Shown in pieces: positions 1-8,974 of a stretch of DNA of 64,000 nt. Numbering within the stretch: the stretch's first letter is position 1; each line of letters starts with the position of its first letter. The position numbers and the translations under genes are program-made. The stretch comes from JALCRY01 sp050946575 (GTDB lineage Bacteria > Bacillota > Clostridia > Peptostreptococcales > Anaerovoracaceae), in NCBI GenBank assembly GCA_050946575.1, contig JBMNVB010000001.1, positions 194,318-258,317 of the forward strand, written 5' to 3'. The notes under the pieces are model-generated. The model ran no database searches, had not been told where the DNA came from, and was given only the letters and a program-made list of their open reading frames with translations.

Positions 1-16
1 CTTCATCTTTCAGCAT
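1..16 (-). CDS. rnpA: RNase P protein component, N-terminal fragment
   Basis: Only five codons are inside the window. On the minus strand, 42 bp after the rpmH stop, an ATG at 16-14 opens MLKDE and runs off the left edge. RnpA proteins from Firmicutes commonly begin with a short ML-K/R-E-like stretch and rnpA directly follows rpmH in nearly all of them. The call rests mainly on this position. A GTG immediately upstream (19-17) is an alternative start. Confidence 0.45.
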
Positions 17-58
17 CACGTCACCCGAAAAACCAATAAAGGCCACTTCACGCGGCCC

Positions 59-193
59 TTATGCTGATAATCTCTTTCTTCCGTTAGCTCTTCTTCTCTT
101 AATGATGTTTCTGCCGTTCTTTGTTTTCATTCTTTTTCTGAAGCCATGCTCCTTTTTTCTCTGCCTTTTCTTAGGCTGATAAGTCATTTTCAT
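59..193 (-). CDS. rpmH: 50S ribosomal protein L34
   Basis: This 44-residue, very basic protein ends in NIIKRRRANGRKRLSA and contains the K-R-KKEHGFRKRM core of L34, a component of the large ribosomal subunit. The start ATG at 193 is chosen because a GGAGGT ribosome binding site lies 8-13 bp upstream on the minus strand; a longer frame reaching 253 has no such site. It is transcribed away from dnaA, as usual at Firmicute origins, and probably forms an operon with rnpA, which begins at the left edge of the window. Confidence 0.96.
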   Translation of the reverse strand: MKMTYQPKKRQRKKEHGFRKRMKTKNGRNIIKRRRANGRKRLSA

Positions 194-224
194 CGCGCGC
201 ACCTCCTTTCGCACATGCTCAATT

Positions 225-253
225 ATTATATAGCCTGCATATTGATAAGTCAA
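225..253 (-). promoter_or_regulatory. rpmH promoter
   Basis: Reading the minus strand: TTGACT (253-248), 17-bp spacer, TATAAT (230-225), about 31 bp upstream of the rpmH ATG. Near-consensus vegetative promoter. Its -35 box lies inside the left arm of the perfect inverted repeat at 241-273. Confidence 0.8.
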
Positions 254-273
254 TGATTTTCAGACTTATCAAT
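241..273. promoter_or_regulatory. perfect 11-bp inverted repeat over the rpmH -35 box
   Basis: ATTGATAAGTC (241-251) and GACTTATCAAT (263-273) are perfect reverse complements separated by 11 bp. The repeat covers the rpmH -35 box and borders the origin. It is either an operator for rpmH-rnpA or an origin-binding site. The right arm also overlaps one copy of the ATCAATGC motif that recurs through the window. Confidence 0.5.
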
Positions 274-562
274 GCGCTGCGGCGCCGCAGGAGGGCGTCC
301 TTTCTGCCCCGACTTAATAAGCTCCACAAGATATTGTGGGGATGTTGATTTTGTGCACAAGCTTATCCACAGTTTGTTAATAACTTTCCGGCCGTTCGTT
401 GGAATCACTTTATTTTCAGCCGGCATTATGCCTGTTGATTATTTTTTCGGCCGTTTATGGTCAAAATACAAATACATTCCCGTGTTTTCAATTTTGTTAT
501 TGCCTGTGGATAACTTTTTGTTTATTATAGTATTGCTAAACAAAAACGACAGGGGAAATTGT
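254..562. other. oriC, rpmH-dnaA intergenic part
   Basis: No gene is supported here; the dnaA frame is open upstream to 272 but that extension looks unlike any DnaA N-terminus. The region holds a perfect DnaA box TTATCCACA at 363-371 and an inverted perfect box TGTGGATAA at 505-513, flanked by AT-rich stretches (about 430-550), plus a 14-bp palindrome CTGCGGCGCCGCAG at 277-290. Together with the box cluster downstream of dnaA this resembles the bipartite origin known from Bacillus subtilis. Which part is the unwinding element cannot be told by eye. Confidence 0.8.
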
Positions 563-1918
563 ATGTCAGCTTTTAATGACAAATGGGAAAACACACTGGA
601 ACTTCTTAGGGGTGATCTTAATCCGACAGCTTATGAGACATGGTTCGCAGGTCTCGAACCTGTTTCGCTCGACGAAAAACAGGGGATCATCCACATCGAA
701 GCGGAAAACAGCTATATCAGAGATACCATTAACAGAAGATATCTTCAGATGCTTGAAGGCGCGGTAAGCATAGCATTCAAGACTGATCTTAAAGTTGATA
801 TCAAAACTAAAGAACAGACGAAAACTGAAGAAAAATCCTTTCCCGGAAAAGGAAGCAATGCGTTCGCAAATACGAATCTCGACGAAGAATATTACCTGAA
901 CCCGAGATTCAGTTTCGATACATTCATCCAGGGAAAGAACAATGAATTCGCATATTCGGCGGCTCTTGCCGTGGCGAAGGATCCGGCAAAACAGTACAAT
1001 CCTCTTTTTCTTTACGGAGGATCCGGGCTCGGAAAAACTCATCTCATGCACGCCATAGGAAAATACGTGCTGGAGCATTTCGACAACAAAAACGTTCTTT
1101 ACGTTTCGTCGGAAATGTTCACGAATGAGCTGATCACGGCGATAAGCAAGGGAACTACCAGCGAATTCAAGAAAAAATACAGAACGATAGACGTCCTTCT
1201 CATGGACGACATCCAGTTCATACAGGGAAAGGACAGAACTCAGGAAGAATTCTTCTATACGTTCAACACCCTTTATGACAATAACAAGCAGATCGTTATC
1301 AGTTCCGACAGATCTCCGAAGAAACTCACGAGCCTCGACAACAGACTCATATCAAGGTTTCTCTGGAGTATAAGCGCAGACATCACTCCTCCCGACTATG
1401 AAACGAGAGTGGCCATACTCCAGAGCAAGGCGGAGCAGGAAGGCATAGAACTCACTCCGAATGTCAACGAAGTGATAAATTTGATATGCGAAAAAATAAA
1501 GTATAACGTAAGAGAACTCGAAGGCGCGTTCACGAGGATAATCAGTTTTTCGACATTGATGCACAGGCCTGTGAATCTGGCCCTCGCGCGCGATACGCTC
1601 AAGGATTATCTTTCGGCGTCGGATCTTAAGATAACGATAGAAACGGTGAAGAAGCGCACCGCCAAATACTACGGCATTACGATAAAAGATATGGATTCTT
1701 CGAAGAGGACGAGAAATCTCACTCATCCGAGGCAGGTAGCGATGTATCTTTCCAAGGAAATGACCGATTCGAGTTTTCCGAAGATCGGTCAGTCGTTCGG
1801 AGGACGAGACCATACTACAGCGATGCACGCCTATAAAAAAATATCAAAAGAAATAGAAGAAAATGATGAACTTAAAGCGGAAATAGACGAACTTTCACAG
1901 ATAATAAACGAAAGCTGA
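563..1918 (+). CDS. dnaA: chromosomal replication initiator protein DnaA
   Basis: DnaA binds 9-mer boxes at oriC, oligomerises with ATP and melts the origin. The 451-residue protein shows all four domains: an N-terminal DnaB/partner domain (about 1-80, WENTLELLRGDLNPTAYETWF), a short charged linker (80-110), the AAA+ domain with Walker A GGSGLGKTH near residue 150 and Walker B LLMDDIQ near 210, and the C-terminal DNA-binding domain with the signature GGRDHTTAMHAYKKI. The ATG at 563 is chosen because AGGGGA lies 6 bp upstream and translation from it matches the family start; the frame is open further upstream, through the DnaA-box region. Likely autoregulated by the boxes on both sides. Confidence 0.97.
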   Translation: MSAFNDKWENTLELLRGDLNPTAYETWFAGLEPVSLDEKQGIIHIEAENSYIRDTINRRYLQMLEGAVSIAFKTDLKVDIKTKEQTKTEEKSFPGKGSNAFANTNLDEEYYLNPRFSFDTFIQGKNNEFAYSAALAVAKDPAKQYNPLFLYGGSGLGKTHLMHAIGKYVLEHFDNKNVLYVSSEMFTNELITAISKGTTSEFKKKYRTIDVLLMDDIQFIQGKDRTQEEFFYTFNTLYDNNKQIVISSDRSPKKLTSLDNRLISRFLWSISADITPPDYETRVAILQSKAEQEGIELTPNVNEVINLICEKIKYNVRELEGAFTRIISFSTLMHRPVNLALARDTLKDYLSASDLKITIETVKKRTAKYYGITIKDMDSSKRTRNLTHPRQVAMYLSKEMTDSSFPKIGQSFGGRDHTTAMHAYKKISKEIEENDELKAEIDELSQIINES

Positions 1919-2085
1919 AACTAATCCACATTTCATCAACAGCTTTAAAAGGGACTTATGCACAGCAAAAACTGAATAACTTTTTCAGCAGCATCAATGC
2001 ATTGATACTGTTTTGCACAGTATCCACAGTCCCTACTATTACAACTACTAAAATATAAATAAGAGAAAATAAAAGGGAGGACGTC
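1919..2085. other. oriC, dnaA-dnaN intergenic DnaA-box cluster
   Basis: Four near-consensus DnaA boxes in the same orientation: TAATCCACA (1922-1930), TTATGCACA (1956-1964), TTTTGCACA (2011-2019) and GTATCCACA (2020-2028), the last two directly adjacent. Between them is the palindrome ATCAATGCATTGAT (1993-2006), a head-to-head pair of the recurrent octamer. A GGGAGG ribosome binding site for dnaN ends the region. Confidence 0.75.
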
Positions 2086-3201
2086 ATGAAATTCAGTTGT
2101 GAACAGCAGATACTGACAAGAGCTCTGAACGTCGTTTCAAGAGCTGTCTCTGTAAAAACAACTCTGCCTGTTTTAAAGGGGATACTTCTCACCGCCGAAA
2201 ACGGAAAACTCAGATTGTCAGGATCCAATCTTGATTTTTCAATAGAAAAAACAGTGGACGCCGTAGTAGAAGAACCGGGAAGCATTATAGTTTCAGCAAA
2301 ATTGTTCGGAGAAATAGTGGGAAAGCTTCCGAGAGAAACTGTAAATGTTGAAGTACTGAATACGAGTGAAGTCAGGATATATACTCTGAATTCCGAATTC
2401 AGGATCATCGGACAGTCGCCGGATGAATTTCCGAGCGTCGGTGAAGTAAAAAATGTGAGAACGCAGCTTTCATTCGACAAAAATATGTTTGCCGAAATGA
2501 TAAGACAGACGTACTTCTGCGCCAGCATTGATGAATCGAGGGGGATAATAGTCGGAGAACTGCTCGAACTCGAAGACGGCGTACTCACGATGGTAACGAT
2601 AGACGGATTCAGGATCGCAATCGCGAGAGAGCATCTCACTCACGAAAAGAACGAATCATTCGTAATACCCGCGAAATATCTTTATGAGATAAGCAAGATC
2701 ATTCAGGAATCTGAGAATGATGAAGATATAATAGTCACACTGACTGAGAAGAAAGCGGTAATACTTCTGGAGAAAACGAAGATCGTCGTGACACTTCTCG
2801 CCGGGCAGTTCGTAAATTACAAAAATGCGCTGCCTACAGAATGCACGACTGAGATAGTTGTGGACAGAAAGATACTTCTCGATTCTGTTGAGAGAGCGTC
2901 TCTCGTTTCAAGGGACGTGAAGACCCGGATGATAAAGATATCGGTCGAAAAGAATCTGATGACGATCACATCCGGTTCCGAGGAAGGAAAAGTTAAAGAA
3001 GAGATAATAGTAAATAATTCGGGTGATGATATAACTATAGGATTCAATTCAAATTATATTATGGATGCCCTGAAGGCTATAAGGGACGACACAATAAAAA
3101 TACAGTTCACCGAGCCGGTGAAACCGTGCGTCATCCGTCCTCTTGAAGGGGATTCATATGAATATATCGTACTGCCCGTAAGACTCACATCGGCGGACTG
3201 A
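2086..3201 (+). CDS. dnaN: DNA polymerase III beta sliding clamp
   Basis: The 371-residue protein is a full-length beta clamp: three repeated clamp domains, beginning MKFSCEQQILTRALNVVSRAV and ending with the conserved YIVLPVRL motif near the C-terminus. It encircles DNA and tethers the replicative polymerase and repair proteins. The ATG at 2086 has GGGAGG 5 bp upstream. Its stop codon overlaps the recF start by one base, so the two are translationally coupled. Confidence 0.97.
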   Translation: MKFSCEQQILTRALNVVSRAVSVKTTLPVLKGILLTAENGKLRLSGSNLDFSIEKTVDAVVEEPGSIIVSAKLFGEIVGKLPRETVNVEVLNTSEVRIYTLNSEFRIIGQSPDEFPSVGEVKNVRTQLSFDKNMFAEMIRQTYFCASIDESRGIIVGELLELEDGVLTMVTIDGFRIAIAREHLTHEKNESFVIPAKYLYEISKIIQESENDEDIIVTLTEKKAVILLEKTKIVVTLLAGQFVNYKNALPTECTTEIVVDRKILLDSVERASLVSRDVKTRMIKISVEKNLMTITSGSEEGKVKEEIIVNNSGDDITIGFNSNYIMDALKAIRDDTIKIQFTEPVKPCVIRPLEGDSYEYIVLPVRLTSAD

Positions 3202-4289
3202 TGTATATAAAAAACATAGAACTCAAAAATTTCCGTAACTATAAAGAGGCGAAAATAGACTTTCACGAGAAGGTCAATATTTTCGCGGGAAAAAACGCCC
3301 AGGGAAAGACGAACCTTCTTGAAAGCATATATCTTTCCGCTACCGGAAAATCATTCCGTACGTCCCGGGACAGGGAGCTCGTGAATTTCGAAGCGGATTT
3401 CTGCAGAGTGGTGACTGAATATGAAAACAACGGAGAAGGGAAGATAGAGATCGCGATATCGAAAGACGGGAGCAAGAAGGCCAGAGTGAACGGAATCAAT
3501 GCGTCGAAGGCCAGTGATTTTCTCGATAATATCTACGCGGTCGTTTTTTCTCCGGAAGATCTGAAGATAGTAAGAGACGAACCCGAAAAAAGACGCGGAT
3601 TCATTGACCGGGAACTCTGTCAGCTCAAGGTATCATATCTCGTGGATCTTTATAATTACAAAAAAGTGCTCCAGCAGAGAAACGCATATCTGAAAGAAGA
3701 AAAAATAGACAAGGCATTTCTCGACGTCTGGACGGAAAATCTCATAAAATTCGGATCGAGGATAATAGAAGAGCGGAAGAAATTCATTGAAAAGCTCGGA
3801 GAGATAAGCAGCGGGATACATTCGGGCATCACTGCGGGCGCGGAGCAGCTCACCGTTAATTACGCGCCGAATATAGAAGCGGAGGAAACCATGCAGAAGC
3901 AGGCGGAATCCATGGCGGGCGTATTCAGTGAAAGTATCGAAGATGATATAAAAAACAGGACGACGACGCGCGGACCTCACAGGGACGACATTGATCTTCT
4001 CGTGAACGGCATAAATGTCAGGAAATTCGGATCGCAGGGCCAGCAGCGCACGGCGGCGCTCGCTCTCAAGCTCGCCGAAATAGAACTCATAAAAGAAGAT
4101 AAGGGGACGACGCCGATCCTCCTGCTCGATGACGTGCTTTCAGAACTTGATCCCGCACGCCAGAGCTATCTGATAAGTTCTCTGAGCGGAGTACAGCTGT
4201 TCATCACGGCGACGGATATTTCCGACGTCGTAAGAGGCGCTTTCCGCGAGGGAAAAGTGTCCAGAATCAGTACTGGTAATATATTGTAA
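3201..4289 (+). CDS. recF: DNA replication and repair protein RecF
   Basis: RecF is an SMC-like ATPase that helps RecOR load RecA at single-strand gaps. In the 362 residues I see Walker A GKNAQGKTN near residue 31, the ABC signature SQGQQRTAALALK near 275 and Walker B PILLLDDVLSELD near 305. It starts at an ATG overlapping the dnaN stop. The small S4-domain gene (yaaA) that usually separates dnaN and recF in Firmicutes is absent. Confidence 0.96.
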   Translation: MYIKNIELKNFRNYKEAKIDFHEKVNIFAGKNAQGKTNLLESIYLSATGKSFRTSRDRELVNFEADFCRVVTEYENNGEGKIEIAISKDGSKKARVNGINASKASDFLDNIYAVVFSPEDLKIVRDEPEKRRGFIDRELCQLKVSYLVDLYNYKKVLQQRNAYLKEEKIDKAFLDVWTENLIKFGSRIIEERKKFIEKLGEISSGIHSGITAGAEQLTVNYAPNIEAEETMQKQAESMAGVFSESIEDDIKNRTTTRGPHRDDIDLLVNGINVRKFGSQGQQRTAALALKLAEIELIKEDKGTTPILLLDDVLSELDPARQSYLISSLSGVQLFITATDISDVVRGAFREGKVSRISTGNIL

Positions 4290-4387
4290 AAAACGGTATC
4301 AATATTCAAGTTCAAAAAGCACTTTAAAAACGCCGTATTTTACGTTTTAACGGCGGAAAATAAAAAAGAAGTAAAAAACATCTGGAG

Positions 4388-4428
4388 CGGCCGAAAATAT
4401 TGTAAAATCGGCCGTTTTGTATTATAAT
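4388..4428 (+). promoter_or_regulatory. gyrBA promoter and GC hairpin
   Basis: TTGTAA (4400-4405), 17-bp spacer, TATAAT (4423-4428), about 40 bp upstream of the gyrB ATG. The -35 lies in the loop of a hairpin with arms CGGCCG (4388-4393 and 4409-4414) followed by TTTT, which could terminate recF transcription and also overlap promoter use. Confidence 0.6.
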
Positions 4429-4468
4429 ATTTCCAGCGTAAAAATGAGACAGCGAGGTGATTTTTTTA

Positions 4469-6415
4469 ATGCCATCAAAAAGCGGCGGGCAGCAGTATGA
4501 TGCTGCCCAGATACAGGTGCTCGAAGGACTTGAACCTGTCAGGAAGCGTCCGGGTATGTATATCGGATCCACAGGTGAAAAGGGCCTGCACCATTTGGTA
4601 TATGAGATAGTTGATAACAGTGTCGACGAGGCACTCGCAGGATATTGCAAGCATATAAAAGTTGCGATAAATGAAGATAATTCCATAACAGTTGAGGACG
4701 ACGGCAGGGGGATGCCTGTCGACGATCATCCGAAACTCCATAAACCGGCTGTCGAAGTCATACATACAGTCCTGCACGCCGGAGGAAAATTCGGCGGAGG
4801 CGGATACAAAGTATCCGGAGGACTGCACGGCGTGGGCGCGTCAGTCGTGAACGCTCTTTCGACTAAGATGATAGTCGAGATCAGAAGAAACGGCAAGATA
4901 TACAGACAGGAATATTCACGGGGAAAGACCGTGACTCCTCTTACAGTTATCGGAGAAGCGAGACGCACGGGATCAAAAACCACATTCTGGCCGGATTCTG
5001 ATATTTTTGATGACATCGAATATGATTTTTCGACGCTCGAATCGAGATTAAGGGAGATGGCGTTCCTCAACAAGGGAATAAAGATAACGATCGAGGATAA
5101 GCGTCCGAAGAGAAAAAGAAAAGAAACGTTCGAATATGAAGGAGGTCTCCGCGAGTTCGTCAAATTCCAGAACGAGGCGAAAGATGTGATCCATCCGGAT
5201 ATCATATATTTCGAGGCGAAGGGAAAGCAGAAAGACGGCGAGGGAGACATGGAATGCGAGATAGCCATGCAGTACACCACAGGCTATTCGGAAGCGTTCC
5301 TGTCATACGCTAACAATATCAATACTACGGACGGCGGATACCATCTTATCGGATTCAGGTCGGCTCTCACAAGGACTATAAATGATTACGCGAGGAGGAC
5401 CGGACTTCTGAAGGAAAAGGACGATGCTCTTTCGGGCGATGACGTGAGAGAAGGCCTTACCGCGATCATTTCAGTAAAGCTGACGAATCCTCAGTTCGAA
5501 GGACAGACGAAGGCGAAACTCGGAAACAGCGAAATGAAGGGATTTGTCGAGAGAACGACGAATGAAAATCTCATGGCGTTCCTTCAGGAAAATCCGCAGC
5601 AGGCCAAGACCATAATCACGAAATGCATGCAGGCCGCCAGAGCGAGAGTCGCTGCCAAGAAGGCCAGGGACGTTTCCAGGAAGAACAGCCTGAGCGAATC
5701 GTTCTCGCTTCCGGGAAAGCTCGCCGACTGTTCCGAAAAGGATCCTTCGATATCCGAGATTTTCCTCGTAGAGGGAGATTCCGCGGGAGGTTCCGCAAAG
5801 CAGGGAAGAGACAGAGCGCGTCAGGCAGTGCTTCCTCTCAGAGGAAAGATCCTCAACGTGGAGAAAGCGCGTCTTGACAGAGTGCTGAGTTCTGAAGAGA
5901 TAAAGAACATGATCACGGCGTTCGGATGCGGCATCGGCGAGGATTTCGACGAATCCAAGCTGCGCTATCACAAGATCATAATCATGACGGATGCGGACGT
6001 GGACGGAGCGCATATCCGTACATTGCTGCTCACATTCTTCTACAGATATATGCGTCCTCTCATCGAGGGAGGATATGTTTACGCGGCGCAGCCGCCGCTG
6101 TTCCGCGACAAGGTCGGGAAGGACGAGAGATATACGTATTCCGACAGAGAGCAGGAAAAGGTCCTTGCTGAAATGCGTAAGGAGCATGGAAACAAGAAAA
6201 TCGAGATCCAGAGATACAAAGGTCTCGGTGAGATGAGTTTCCAGCAGCTCTGGGAGACAACGATGGATTTCAACACGAGGACGCTCGTTCAGATAACGCT
6301 CGAGGATACGGCGTCCGCGGATCAGGTATTCACGACGCTCATGGGCGACAAGGTACCGCCGCGCAGGAAGTTCATCGAAGAGAACGCGAGATATGTAAAG
6401 AACCTCGATTTCTAG
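4469..6415 (+). CDS. gyrB: DNA gyrase subunit B
   Basis: GyrB is the ATPase half of gyrase, which introduces negative supercoils. The 648-residue protein has the GHKL ATPase domain (VRKRPGMYIGS, DEALAGYCKHI, DDGRGMPVD, GGLHGVGASVVNAL), a transducer domain, and the TOPRIM domain with VEGDSAGGSAKQGRDR and MTDADVDGAHIRTLLLTFF, ending in the GEMSFQQLWETTM tail typical of GyrB. The GTG at 4457 that would extend the frame sits inside the ribosome binding site GAGGTG, so the ATG at 4469 is the start. Confidence 0.97.
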   Translation: MPSKSGGQQYDAAQIQVLEGLEPVRKRPGMYIGSTGEKGLHHLVYEIVDNSVDEALAGYCKHIKVAINEDNSITVEDDGRGMPVDDHPKLHKPAVEVIHTVLHAGGKFGGGGYKVSGGLHGVGASVVNALSTKMIVEIRRNGKIYRQEYSRGKTVTPLTVIGEARRTGSKTTFWPDSDIFDDIEYDFSTLESRLREMAFLNKGIKITIEDKRPKRKRKETFEYEGGLREFVKFQNEAKDVIHPDIIYFEAKGKQKDGEGDMECEIAMQYTTGYSEAFLSYANNINTTDGGYHLIGFRSALTRTINDYARRTGLLKEKDDALSGDDVREGLTAIISVKLTNPQFEGQTKAKLGNSEMKGFVERTTNENLMAFLQENPQQAKTIITKCMQAARARVAAKKARDVSRKNSLSESFSLPGKLADCSEKDPSISEIFLVEGDSAGGSAKQGRDRARQAVLPLRGKILNVEKARLDRVLSSEEIKNMITAFGCGIGEDFDESKLRYHKIIIMTDADVDGAHIRTLLLTFFYRYMRPLIEGGYVYAAQPPLFRDKVGKDERYTYSDREQEKVLAEMRKEHGNKKIEIQRYKGLGEMSFQQLWETTMDFNTRTLVQITLEDTASADQVFTTLMGDKVPPRRKFIEENARYVKNLDF

Positions 6416-6457
6416 CATTGACAGAAAGAAGAAAAGCGAAAACGGAGAACACACGAA

Positions 6458-8962
6458 TTGGATAATTTGATAGAAGACAGCAAAATAATTCAGCATGAGA
6501 TAAACAGCGAAATGAAGAACTCGTACATCGATTACGCCATGAGTGTAATCGTGGCGAGGGCTCTTCCGGATGTCCGCGACGGGCTGAAGCCGGTGCACAG
6601 GAGGATCCTGTACGGCATGGGACAGATGGGCGTCACGTATGACAAACCGTATAAGAAGTCGGCGAGGATCGTCGGCGAGGTCATGGGTAAATATCACCCG
6701 CACGGCGACTCGTCCATTTATGACGCCATGGTCAGGCTCGCACAGGATTTCTCGACGAGATATATGCTGGTAGACGGTCACGGGAATTTCGGTTCGATAG
6801 ACGGAGACGGCGCCGCGGCCATGCGTTACACGGAGGCCCGCATGACGCCGTTCGCGCAGGAGATGCTCCGCGATATCGACAAGGACACCGTCGATTTCAT
6901 GCCGAACTTTGACGAGGAAGAGGAAGAACCGACGGTGCTGCCGTCCAGGTACCCGAACATACTCGTAAACGGGTCAAACGGCATTGCCGTGGGAATGGCG
7001 ACATCCATACCGCCTCACAATCTCGGAGAAACTATAGACGCGGCGGTCGCGATGATAGAAAATCCCGACATCACCGTGCCGGAACTTATGAAGTATATCA
7101 AGGGGCCGGATTTCCCGACGGGCGCGATGATCATGGGCAAGGCCGGGATGAAGGAAGCGTACGAGACCGGTACCGGAAAGGTGCTCGTGCGCGCGAAAAC
7201 GGAGTTTGAAGAGACGAAGAGAGGCAGGATGCAGATCGTCGTCACTGAGATCCCGTTCCAGGTGAACAAGGCGAGGCTCATCGAAAAGATCGCCCAGCTC
7301 GTAAAGGACAAGAAGATAGACGGCATCTCGAATCTGAGGGATGAATCGAACAGGAACGGGATGCGTATCGTCATAGAACTCAAGAGGGACGCGAATCCGC
7401 AGATCACGCTGAACAAGCTGTTCAAGCATACGCAGCTGCAGGAAAGCTACAGTATGCTGATGATCGCGATAGTCGACGGAGTGCCGAGGACATTGTCGCT
7501 CGATCAGATACTCAGGGAATATCTGAAGTTCCAGTTTGAGGTCGTAACGAGAAGGACGAAGTTCGATCTGAAGAAGGCGGAAGCCAGGGCCCATATACTC
7601 GAGGGACTGAGGATCGCGCTCGACAATATCGACGAGATAATAAAGACTATCCGGTCGGCATACAATGACGCGAAGGAACAGCTGATGAAGAAGTTCGGCC
7701 TGACTGATATCCAGGCGCAGGCCATTCTCGACATGCAGCTGAGAAGACTGCAGGGACTCGAGCGTGAGAAGATAGAGAACGAATACGCAGAGCTGCAGAA
7801 GAAGATCGCGTATTACAATGAACTGCTCGCGGACGACGATAAGATGATGGGCGTCATCCGTGACGAGATGATTGAAATAAAGGAAAAGTGGGCAGATAAA
7901 AGGAGAACGAAGATCGTTGCCGCTGCCAGCGAAATCGATGAAGAGGATCTTATCGAGAAGGAGAATGTGGCGATAACGCTTACATATCTCGGATACGTCA
8001 AGAGAGTCCCGGCCGATACGTACAAAACGCAGAGACGCGGCGGAAAAGGCATCATGGGACTCACGACGAGAGAGAATGACTTCATAAAGAACCTCATCAT
8101 GACGTCGACGCACGACACTCTGATGTTCTTCACTAATTTCGGAAAGGCCCACAGGATAAAGGCTTACGAGATACCGGAAGCGTCGAGACAGTCGAAGGGC
8201 ACGCCAATAGTGAACTTCCTGAATCTGCTCCAGCACGAGCGGATCTCGGCCGTGATCCCTATCCGTGAGTTCAAGGATGACGATTACCTGATCGCCGTGA
8301 CGAAGAAGGGCACTGTAAAGAAGACGCCTGTTTCCGAATTCGATACGAACCGGAAGGCGGGGCTCATGGCCATCAAGCTCAAGGACGGAGACGAACTCGT
8401 CGATGTCAGAGAGACGTCCGGAAACGATAAGGTGACTATCGTCACGAGAAAGGGAAAGTGCATTTCGTTCAGCGAACATGATGTGCGTCCGATGGGAAGA
8501 TCGGCTATCGGCGTGAGAGGCATCAAGCTTGAAGACGATGACGAAGTTGTCGCCATGGAGCTCGGGAACGCTGACGAAGAGCTGCTCGTAGTCACGTCCA
8601 AGGGCTACGGAAAGCGCACGCCGCTCACGGATTACAAGCTCCAGGCGAGAGGCGGAAAGGGCCTGCTCACTTATGACAAGTCGAAATTCAAGAAGACGGG
8701 AGAACTCATCGGAGCGGTCGTAGTAGATGACGACGACGAAGTGCTGCTCATAAATTCCGACGGCATCATCATCAGGATCGCGGCTTCCGAAGTCTCAAGA
8801 CTCGGCCGTGCGACACAGGGCGTGAAGATCATGAAGGTCAAGGGAGATTCGAATATTATCTCCATGGCGAAGGTCATCCGTGAGGACGAAGCGGAAGAAA
8901 CGCCGGAAAAAGACGGAAAAAAGGGCGGCGGTGAACAGATCTCAACAGATGAACTGATATAG
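6458..8962 (+). CDS. gyrA: DNA gyrase subunit A
   Basis: GyrA cuts and rejoins DNA. The 834-residue protein has the breakage-reunion domain with AAMRYTEARM (catalytic Tyr) and a C-terminal beta-pinwheel with the GyrA box QRRGGKG, which distinguishes it from ParC. The quinolone-determining region reads HPHGDSSIYDAM, with Ser and Asp at the positions equivalent to E. coli S83 and D87, the usual quinolone-sensitive state. Translation probably starts at a TTG (6458) with GGAG about 10 bp upstream; no better ATG exists. It lies 42 bp after gyrB. Confidence 0.96.
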   Translation: MDNLIEDSKIIQHEINSEMKNSYIDYAMSVIVARALPDVRDGLKPVHRRILYGMGQMGVTYDKPYKKSARIVGEVMGKYHPHGDSSIYDAMVRLAQDFSTRYMLVDGHGNFGSIDGDGAAAMRYTEARMTPFAQEMLRDIDKDTVDFMPNFDEEEEEPTVLPSRYPNILVNGSNGIAVGMATSIPPHNLGETIDAAVAMIENPDITVPELMKYIKGPDFPTGAMIMGKAGMKEAYETGTGKVLVRAKTEFEETKRGRMQIVVTEIPFQVNKARLIEKIAQLVKDKKIDGISNLRDESNRNGMRIVIELKRDANPQITLNKLFKHTQLQESYSMLMIAIVDGVPRTLSLDQILREYLKFQFEVVTRRTKFDLKKAEARAHILEGLRIALDNIDEIIKTIRSAYNDAKEQLMKKFGLTDIQAQAILDMQLRRLQGLEREKIENEYAELQKKIAYYNELLADDDKMMGVIRDEMIEIKEKWADKRRTKIVAAASEIDEEDLIEKENVAITLTYLGYVKRVPADTYKTQRRGGKGIMGLTTRENDFIKNLIMTSTHDTLMFFTNFGKAHRIKAYEIPEASRQSKGTPIVNFLNLLQHERISAVIPIREFKDDDYLIAVTKKGTVKKTPVSEFDTNRKAGLMAIKLKDGDELVDVRETSGNDKVTIVTRKGKCISFSEHDVRPMGRSAIGVRGIKLEDDDEVVAMELGNADEELLVVTSKGYGKRTPLTDYKLQARGGKGLLTYDKSKFKKTGELIGAVVVDDDDEVLLINSDGIIIRIAASEVSRLGRATQGVKIMKVKGDSNIISMAKVIREDEAEETPEKDGKKGGGEQISTDELI

Positions 8963-8974
8963 GAGATGTTTCAC

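Noticed and set aside
272..562. N-terminal extension of DnaA
   Set aside because: The in-frame extension crosses two perfect DnaA boxes and does not resemble a DnaA N-terminus; a good ribosome binding site precedes 563.
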